A program made the position numbers and the translations under genes. From contig CAWHXG010000001.1 in assembly GCA_963833235.1 (NCBI GenBank), positions 124,001 to 188,000 of the forward strand: DNA of 64,000 nt, given 5' to 3'. A model generated the notes under the pieces. That model saw only the letters and a list, made by a program, of their open reading frames with translations. It was not told the DNA's origin and ran no database searches. Position 1 is the stretch's first letter. Each line of letters opens with the position of its first letter. Source of the stretch: CAWHXG01 sp963833235. GTDB lineage: Bacteria; Pseudomonadota; Alphaproteobacteria; Rhodobacterales; Rhodobacteraceae. Shown here piece by piece: positions 58,478-64,000 of the stretch.

Positions 58478-59325
58478 GCGGAACGCATCATTTCACTAGT
58501 GGCGATGGCGTGAAGTTGGCCTATCGCGACGAGGGCGAGGGCGTACCGCTTCTGTGCCTGGCCGGCCTTACCCGGAACGGGCGGGACTTCGATGAGGTCG
58601 CCCGTGATTTCGGCGCCCGGGCACGGGTGATCCGGCTCGATACCCGCGGGCGGGGCGCCTCGGCCTTCGATCCCGATTTCCTGAATTACAACCTTCTGCG
58701 GGAGGGGCAGGACGCGCTCGATCTGCTCGATCATCTGGGCATCGCCAAGGCCGCGGTCCTCGGCACCTCGCGGGGCGGGCTGATTTCCATGGTGCTGGCG
58801 CTGACAGGCCATCGCGACCGCCTGATGGGGGTTTGCCTCAACGATGTCGGGCCGATCGTGGGGGCGGAAGGGTTGCGCGCGATCATGGGGTATCTCGGCA
58901 TCCGTCCGCCATACCCCGACCTCGACGCCGCCGGGGCCGCGACGGCGCAAGCGATGGCGGGGCAGTTTCCCGGGGTCACCGCCGAGCGCTGGACGGAGCA
59001 AGCCCGGCGCTACTATCGCCAGACCCCGCACGGACTGGAACTGAGCTACGACCCGCTTCTGCGCCAGGCGCTGATCGCGCAGTCGGCCGCCCTGCCCTCG
59101 GGCCCCGCCGATCTCTGGCCCGCCTTCGATGCCCTGCACGGCCTGCCGCTGGCGCTGATCCGGGGGGCGAATTCGACCCTGTTGGAGCCATCGACCATGG
59201 CCGAGATGCAGCGCCGCCGCCCGGACATGATTGCCGCGGAAGTGCCGGATCGCGGGCACGTGCCCTTCCTCGACGAACCGCAGGCGCAATCGGTGATCGC
59301 CGGGTTCCTGGATGCCCTGGCATGA
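58474..59325 (+). CDS. Alpha/beta hydrolase
   Basis: 283 residues with a GTG start (58474), in a GTGA overlap with the HAD gene. YRDEGEGVPLLCLAGLTRNG gives the oxyanion-hole strand, LGTSRGGLISMVLALTG the nucleophile elbow (Ser), and VPDRGHVPFLDEPQA the catalytic His; the acidic residue is probably in the middle part. Ester or C-C hydrolase; substrate unknown. Overlaps the PLP-enzyme gene by 4 nt. Confidence 0.9.
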   Translation: MSGTHHFTSGDGVKLAYRDEGEGVPLLCLAGLTRNGRDFDEVARDFGARARVIRLDTRGRGASAFDPDFLNYNLLREGQDALDLLDHLGIAKAAVLGTSRGGLISMVLALTGHRDRLMGVCLNDVGPIVGAEGLRAIMGYLGIRPPYPDLDAAGAATAQAMAGQFPGVTAERWTEQARRYYRQTPHGLELSYDPLLRQALIAQSAALPSGPADLWPAFDALHGLPLALIRGANSTLLEPSTMAEMQRRRPDMIAAEVPDRGHVPFLDEPQAQSVIAGFLDALA

Positions 59326-60314
59326 GCGCCCCCGGCATCGCGGCGATCGAGGCGGCGGCCCGGCGGCTGAGCGGCCATATCCGGACGACGCCGCTGCTGG
59401 AATCTCCGGCGCTGAACCGGCTGGCCGGGCGGCGGGTGTTGGTGAAGGCGGAATGCCTGCAGCACACGGGCTCGTTCAAGTATCGCGGCGGCAAGTCGGC
59501 TCTGACAGCCCTTGGCGAGCGATCCGCGCCGCCGGCCGGGATCATCGCCTTCTCCTCGGGGAACCATGCCCAGGGGGTCGCCCGCGCGGCGGCAGAGGCC
59601 GGGATGCCGGCGGTGATCCTGATGCCAGAAGATGCCCCGCAGACGAAGATCGCGGCGACCGGCAGGCTGGGCGCCGAGGTGGTGCTCTACGATCGCCTGA
59701 GCCAGGACCGCGACGCACTTGGCGCCGAGCTGGCCGAGGCCCGCGGCCTGCTCCTCATCCGGCCCTTCGACGATGCGGACGTGATCGCGGGGCAAGCAGG
59801 CGTCGGGCTCGAGGTGGCAGAGCAAGCGCGCGCCGCTGGCGTGGACGCGGCCGACATGCTGGTCTGCTGCGGTGGCGGCGGGCTGGCCGCCGGCATCGCC
59901 CTTGCGCTGGAGGCCCGGGCCCCGGGCCTGCGGGTGCGCACCGTCGAGCCGGAGGGCTTCGACGACATGGCCCGATCCCTCGCGGTGGGCGAGCCGCAGG
60001 GCAACCCCCCGGGGAACAGCCTGTGCGACGCGATTCTGACGCCGGGGCCGGGCAAGCTGACCCTGCCGGTGCTCGCGAGGCTTGCCGGGCCGGGCCTCGC
60101 AGTGAGCGATGCCGAAGCGCTGCGCGCCATGGCCGCCGCCTTCGACACACTCCGGCTGGTGGTGGAGCCCGGCGGCGCTGTGGCGCTGGCCGCCGCGCTC
60201 TGCCGCCGGGACACGGTCGCGGGCGATGCGGTGATCGTGGTGGCCAGCGGCGGCAACGTCGACAGGGCAATCTTCGCCAGGGCGCTCTCCACCGATCCCG
60301 ATCCGTTGCTCTGA
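59322..60314 (+). CDS. Threonine/serine dehydratase-like PLP enzyme
   Basis: 330 residues in the fold-type II PLP group. Schiff-base Lys in LQHTGSFKYRGGKSAL, SSGNHAQGVARAAAEAG, the phosphate-binding CCGGGGLAAGIALALEAR. No C-terminal ACT regulatory domain, so it resembles catabolic threonine dehydratase, serine racemase or hydroxyaspartate ammonia-lyase. Coupled to the preceding hydrolase by ATGA overlap. Confidence 0.9.
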   Translation: MSAPGIAAIEAAARRLSGHIRTTPLLESPALNRLAGRRVLVKAECLQHTGSFKYRGGKSALTALGERSAPPAGIIAFSSGNHAQGVARAAAEAGMPAVILMPEDAPQTKIAATGRLGAEVVLYDRLSQDRDALGAELAEARGLLLIRPFDDADVIAGQAGVGLEVAEQARAAGVDAADMLVCCGGGGLAAGIALALEARAPGLRVRTVEPEGFDDMARSLAVGEPQGNPPGNSLCDAILTPGPGKLTLPVLARLAGPGLAVSDAEALRAMAAAFDTLRLVVEPGGAVALAAALCRRDTVAGDAVIVVASGGNVDRAIFARALSTDPDPLL

Positions 60315-60357
60315 AATCGGCAAGCGCCCCCAGCCCCCGGAAGTGGGAAGGCACCGC

Positions 60358-61602
60358 ATGAACGTGGCTCCCCCGAGCGGCGACGCGGGGTCGCCGGCAC
60401 CGGCCCGCCTGCCGCTCACCTTTGTGGTGATCACGCTTCTACTCGACGCTATGGGGATCGGGCTGATCCTGCCGGTTCTGCCGCTGCTCATAGAAGAGGT
60501 GCAGGGCGCGGGGCTGGGGCGGGCGGCGCTGTGGGGCGGGGTGATGGCCACCGGCTTCGCGGTGATGCAGTTCCTCTGCGGCCCGGCGTTGGGGCAGCTC
60601 AGCGACAGGGTGGGCCGGCGACCGGTGCTGCTGGTGTCGCTGGCGGCGATGGCGATCTACTATCTGGCGATGGCCGTGGCGGGGAGCGTCTGGACCCTGC
60701 TCGCCGCGCGGCTGTTCGGCGGCATCACCGCCGCGACCCAGGCCGTTGCCGCGGCGATGCTGGCCGATCTCTCGCCGGACGACCGCAAGAGCCAGAACTT
60801 CGGCCTGATCGGCGCGGCGTTCGGGGTGGGCTTCGTGCTGGGCCCGGTCATCGGCGGGCTGCTGGGCGAGTTCGGGCCGCGGGCGCCCTTCCTCGCCGCG
60901 GCGGCGCTGGCGGCGGCCAATCTCGCCTTCGGCGCCGTCGTCCTGCGCGAGACGGTCGCGCCCGACGCCAGGCGACCGTTCCGCCCGCGCCGCGCCAATC
61001 CCTTCGCCGCGTTCCGGCATATCGGCGATCTGCCCGGCGTCCAGCCGCTGCTGATCCTGTTCTTCCTCTTCGAGTTCGCCTTCACCGTTTACCCGGCGAT
61101 CTGGGCCTTCTACACGCTGGAGCGCTACGGCTGGAGCCCGTCGATGACCGGCGCCTCGCTGGCGGCGTTCGGCATCGGGCTGGCCATCGTGCAGGGCGGG
61201 CTGATCCGCTGGCTGATCCCGAAGTTCGGCGAGGTGCGGGTGATCGTCTGGGGGCTCGCCTACAACGTGGTGGCCTTCCTTACGATCGCGGCGATCTCCG
61301 ACGGGCGGCTGGGCCTTTCGGTCGTGGCGCTGACGGCACTCGGGGCCGTGGTCACGCCGGCGCTGCAGGGGCGGATGTCGAAGGGTGCTGGCGCCGACAG
61401 GCAGGGCGAGTTGCAGGGGGTCATCTCGGCGGCCCGCGCGGTGGCGATGATCTTCGCGCCGCTGGTGATGACGCGGACCTTCTTCGTCTTCACCGATGGC
61501 GGGGGCCTGTATCTTCCGGGTGCGGCATTCGTGCTTTCCGCGATGCTCATGGCGCTCTGTCTGGCTTACTTCCTGCGCCTTCGGGCCGCGTCTAGCGTCT
61601 GA
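60358..61602 (+). CDS. MFS drug-type transporter (TetA-like)
   Basis: 414 residues from MNVAPPSGDAGSPAPARLPL, with GGAAGG before the ATG. Twelve helices; the loop 2-3 motif GQLSDRVGRRPVLLVS and motif C region GPVIGGLLGEFGPRAPF are of the tetracycline/multidrug-antiporter type (DHA1). Likely proton-coupled export; substrate not determined. Follows the PLP enzyme after 43 bp. Confidence 0.92.
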   Translation: MNVAPPSGDAGSPAPARLPLTFVVITLLLDAMGIGLILPVLPLLIEEVQGAGLGRAALWGGVMATGFAVMQFLCGPALGQLSDRVGRRPVLLVSLAAMAIYYLAMAVAGSVWTLLAARLFGGITAATQAVAAAMLADLSPDDRKSQNFGLIGAAFGVGFVLGPVIGGLLGEFGPRAPFLAAAALAAANLAFGAVVLRETVAPDARRPFRPRRANPFAAFRHIGDLPGVQPLLILFFLFEFAFTVYPAIWAFYTLERYGWSPSMTGASLAAFGIGLAIVQGGLIRWLIPKFGEVRVIVWGLAYNVVAFLTIAAISDGRLGLSVVALTALGAVVTPALQGRMSKGAGADRQGELQGVISAARAVAMIFAPLVMTRTFFVFTDGGGLYLPGAAFVLSAMLMALCLAYFLRLRAASSV

Positions 61603-61682
61603 GGGGTCGCTTTGGGGCTGGCGGGGCGCGCAGGCGCGTGGCACCCCGCGACGAACGCCCTCGTGCCGCAGGATCGTTGCCC

Positions 61683-62771
61683 ATGACCCGGATCCGTGCC
61701 GCCCTTTGCCGCAGCTTCGGCGCGCCGCTCGTCATCGAGACTGTCGAGATCCGGCCGCCCCTGGGCACGGAGGTGGAGGTGAGCCTGGAAGCCTGCGCCA
61801 TCTGCCATTCCGACATCTCGTTCGCCGAGGGCGCCTGGTCCGGCGCGCTGCCGGCCATCTACGGACACGAGGCCTGCGGGATCGTGACGGCGGCGGGCGA
61901 GGCCGTGCGCGGGATCGCGGTGGGAGAGCGGGTTCTGGTGACCCTCATCCGCTCCTGCGGGCAATGCCGGGAATGCGCCAGCGGCCGGCCCGTTCTCTGC
62001 GGCGTACCGGCCGGGGCCAGCCCGCTGACCGATGCCCATGGCGTGCCGGTGGCGCAGGGCATGAAATGCGGCGCCTTCGCCGAGAAGGTCGTGGTCGAGG
62101 CCCGGCAGACAGCACCTCTCGACGCCGATATCGGCGCCGCGGCGGCAAGCCTTCTGGCCTGCGGGGTCATCACCGGGATCGGGGCCGCGGTGAACACCGT
62201 GCAGGTGCGCCCCGGGCAGACCGTGGTGGTGATCGGCGCGGGCGGGGTGGGGCTGAACGTGATCCAGGGGGCGCGGCTGGCCGGGGCCGCCCGGATCGTC
62301 GCGGTCGACATGAACCCCGGCAAGCTCAAAGGCGCGATGGTATTCGGCGCCACCGATACGGTGCTCGCCAGCCTGCCCCAGCCCTGGGCCGATGCCGCCA
62401 AGGCCATGGGACGGGGGGCGGATTGCGTCTTTGTCGCCACAGGCGCCCTCGCCGCCTACCAGGCCGCGCCGCGCTATCTCGGCCCCGGTGGCAAGCTCGT
62501 GATCGTCGGCATGCCGCATTTGGGGCAGCGGGCGGAATACGAGCCGGTGATGATCGCCGCGCTGGCACAGGGCTTTCAGGGCTCGCTGATGGGCGACACG
62601 GTGCTGACCCGCGATATTCCCTGGCTGGTCGACCTCTACCGCCAGGGCCGGCTGAAGCTCGATGAATTGGTCTCGCGCACCTGGAGCCTTGACAAGATCA
62701 ACGAGGCGATGGCCGACACAAAGGCCGGCGGCGCGCGGCGCAACGTGATCCTCTTCGGAGGCACCGGGTGA
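61683..62771 (+). CDS. Zinc-dependent alcohol dehydrogenase (MDR family)
   Basis: 362 residues. Catalytic zinc ligands in ACAICHSDISF and IYGHEACGIV, the structural-zinc Cys set SCGQCRECASGRPVLC, and the NAD-binding VVVIGAGGVGLNVIQGARLA. Domain order and length are those of class III-like alcohol dehydrogenases. Probable oxidation of a secondary alcohol or aldehyde. Overlaps the next gene by 4 nt, so the pair may act on the same pathway. Confidence 0.93.
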   Translation: MTRIRAALCRSFGAPLVIETVEIRPPLGTEVEVSLEACAICHSDISFAEGAWSGALPAIYGHEACGIVTAAGEAVRGIAVGERVLVTLIRSCGQCRECASGRPVLCGVPAGASPLTDAHGVPVAQGMKCGAFAEKVVVEARQTAPLDADIGAAAASLLACGVITGIGAAVNTVQVRPGQTVVVIGAGGVGLNVIQGARLAGAARIVAVDMNPGKLKGAMVFGATDTVLASLPQPWADAAKAMGRGADCVFVATGALAAYQAAPRYLGPGGKLVIVGMPHLGQRAEYEPVMIAALAQGFQGSLMGDTVLTRDIPWLVDLYRQGRLKLDELVSRTWSLDKINEAMADTKAGGARRNVILFGGTG

Positions 62772-63997
62772 AGCTGCGCGATCTGGAGATCTTCGTCGTC
62801 GCCCCGCCGGCGCCGGGCTGGGGCGGGCGATACTGGATCATCGTGCGGCTTACCACGGCCTGCGGCATCGCCGGGTACGGCGAGTGCTACGCCACCGCCG
62901 TGGGGCCGGAGGCGATGCGCGCGGTGATCACGGACGTCTTCTCCCGGCATATGGAGGGGACCAGCCCCGAGGAGGTGGAGCTGATGTTCCGCCGGGCCTA
63001 TGCCAGCGGTTTCACCGGGCGGCCCGACCCGACCGTGATGGGCGCCTTTTCGGGGCTGGAGATTGCCTGCTGGGACATTCTGGGCAAGGCGCGCGACAGG
63101 CCGGTCTGGGCGCTGCTGGGCGGGCGGATCAACGAACGGCTGCGCAGCTACACCTACCTCTATCCCCGCCCCGATCAGGACCAGGCGGCGTTCTGGAACG
63201 ACGCCGACGCTGCAGCGGAATGTGCGGCGGCCCGGGCGGCGGAAGGCTTCACGGCGGTGAAGTTCGACCCCGCGGGCCCCTACACGATCCGTGGGGGGCA
63301 CCAGCCCGCCCTGCGCGACACGGCCCGGTCCGTTCGGTTCTGCGCGGCGATCCGCCAGGCCGTGGGCGACAGGGCCGATCTGCTCTTCGGCACCCACGGG
63401 CAATTCACCGCCAGCGGCGCGATCCGCCTCGGCCGCGCGCTGGAGCCCTACGACCCGCTCTGGTTCGAGGAGCCGGTGCCGCCCGACGATCCGCTCGCGA
63501 TGGCCGAGGTCGCGCGCGCGGTCCGCATTCCCGTGGCCACCGGCGAGCGGTTGACCTGCCGGGCAGAGTTCGCGGCAATCCTTCGCGCCGGTGCTGCCCG
63601 CATCGTGCAACCGGCGACGGGGCGCTGCGGCGGGATCTGGGAGGGGCGCAAGATCGCCGTGCTGGCCGAAGCCTTCGGCGCCGAGGTTGCCCCGCATCTC
63701 TACGCGGGGCCTGTCGAATGGGCGGCCAACGTGGCGCTGGCGGCAACGATCCCGAACCTGTGCATGGTGGAGACCATCGAGACGGGCGGCGCCTTTCACC
63801 GTGCGCTCATCGGCGACACGATCAGATGGGAGGGCGGCTATCTGATCCCGCCAGAAGGGCCGGGGCTCGGCATCGCGTTCGACGAGGCCCTCGCCCGCGC
63901 GCATCCCTTCACCGGCACGCGCCTGCATCTGGAAATGCAGGAAGCCCCCTGCGACTACGCGGCGGAGAACCGGTTCCTTGGCGGCGCGGCGGACTGA
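62768..63997 (+). CDS. Mandelate racemase/muconate lactonizing enzyme-family protein with atypical metal site
   Basis: 409 residues of the enolase superfamily, most like galactonate/sugar-acid dehydratases. The capping domain (to ~115) and barrel contain Glu234 (LWFEEPVP) and Glu260 (VATGERLT), the second and third metal ligands, and His310 (EVAPHLYAGP), the usual base. The first ligand Asp (DFHGR in DgoD) is Gly208 (FGTHGQFT) and the Asp of the base dyad is replaced near QPATGRCGG. It may use a different metal arrangement or be non-catalytic. ATGA overlap with the alcohol dehydrogenase. Confidence 0.88.
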   Translation: MKLRDLEIFVVAPPAPGWGGRYWIIVRLTTACGIAGYGECYATAVGPEAMRAVITDVFSRHMEGTSPEEVELMFRRAYASGFTGRPDPTVMGAFSGLEIACWDILGKARDRPVWALLGGRINERLRSYTYLYPRPDQDQAAFWNDADAAAECAAARAAEGFTAVKFDPAGPYTIRGGHQPALRDTARSVRFCAAIRQAVGDRADLLFGTHGQFTASGAIRLGRALEPYDPLWFEEPVPPDDPLAMAEVARAVRIPVATGERLTCRAEFAAILRAGAARIVQPATGRCGGIWEGRKIAVLAEAFGAEVAPHLYAGPVEWAANVALAATIPNLCMVETIETGGAFHRALIGDTIRWEGGYLIPPEGPGLGIAFDEALARAHPFTGTRLHLEMQEAPCDYAAENRFLGGAAD

Positions 63998-64000
63998 CGC

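Noticed and set aside
1..64000. CRISPR arrays, insertion sequences, integrases, toxin-antitoxin pairs, restriction systems
   Set aside because: I looked for regular spacer-repeat spacing, transposase or integrase motifs and inverted repeat ends and found none; the repeats seen are few-copy degenerate duplications.

Overview
The window is high-GC, densely coded chromosomal DNA from an alphaproteobacterium, almost certainly a member of the Rhodobacterales (Rhodobacter/Paracoccus/Roseobacter relatives). The supporting signs are a SAM/SAH-type riboswitch before metK, the irr / fabA-fabB-fabI cluster, a class I lysyl-tRNA synthetase, an NDUFS4-type complex I accessory subunit, and the aroA-cmk-rpsA-ihfB gene order. 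About 68 genes are supported, with short intergenic gaps and many ATGA-type overlaps.

Region by region: (1) 1-8.6 kb, minus strand: one long, tightly overlapping operon. It runs from an aldose-1-epimerase-like protein through an APH-type small-molecule kinase, an enolase paralog with altered active-site residues, and an amidase, to a complete polyamine-type ABC transporter (ATPase, two permeases, and a binding protein cut by the window edge). It looks like an uncharacterised uptake-and-catabolism pathway and is the best candidate here for undescribed biology. (2) 8.6-17.3 kb: YeiH-type transporter, YchF, a Pmp3-like membrane protein, trpA, a Tat-exported nitroreductase-like protein with an overlapping marR and a palindromic operator, an lldD-type dehydrogenase coupled to a 56-residue Cys-rich protein, and an MFS carrier. 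(3) 17.3-21 kb: rplY and pth, separated by a lower-GC patch with a TIGR03067-type gene, a hemolysin III protein and an IsdG-like monooxygenase; then a DUF2237 gene overlapped by pth. (4) 21-36 kb: a housekeeping block on the minus strand (trpB, trpF, lapA, ihfB, rpsA, cmk, aroA, trmB, a HAD phosphatase, metK with riboswitch, lnt, corC-like, ybeY, phoH, miaB). (5) 36-43 kb: irr divergent from fabA-fabB-fabI, tRNA-Arg(TCT), a Cu/Zn SOD, NDUFS4-like protein, and a uvrB interrupted by a single-base frameshift. (6) 43-49.4 kb: small envelope and orphan genes (Excalibur, DUF1344, barrel-like, DUF427, HugZ-like, DUF4864), lysK and a TerB-like protein. (7) 49.4-64 kb: PBP4, nadD, ggt, an aldo-keto reductase, an endolysin/holin-like lysis pair, rpsD, then a plus-strand run with a haloacid-dehalogenase-type HAD, an alpha/beta hydrolase, a threonine-dehydratase-like PLP enzyme, a Tet-type MFS pump, a zinc alcohol dehydrogenase and a mandelate-racemase-family protein lacking a metal-ligand Asp.

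A recurrent theme is decayed, gap-free short tandem duplication in intergenic spaces. Two examples copy the 3-prime end of the neighbouring gene: the lldD-coupled small ORF (102-bp offset) and trmB (77-bp offset). Others surround trpA. Coordinates, motifs and frames were read directly from the sequence; family names come from recognition of conserved motifs, and no database search was possible.
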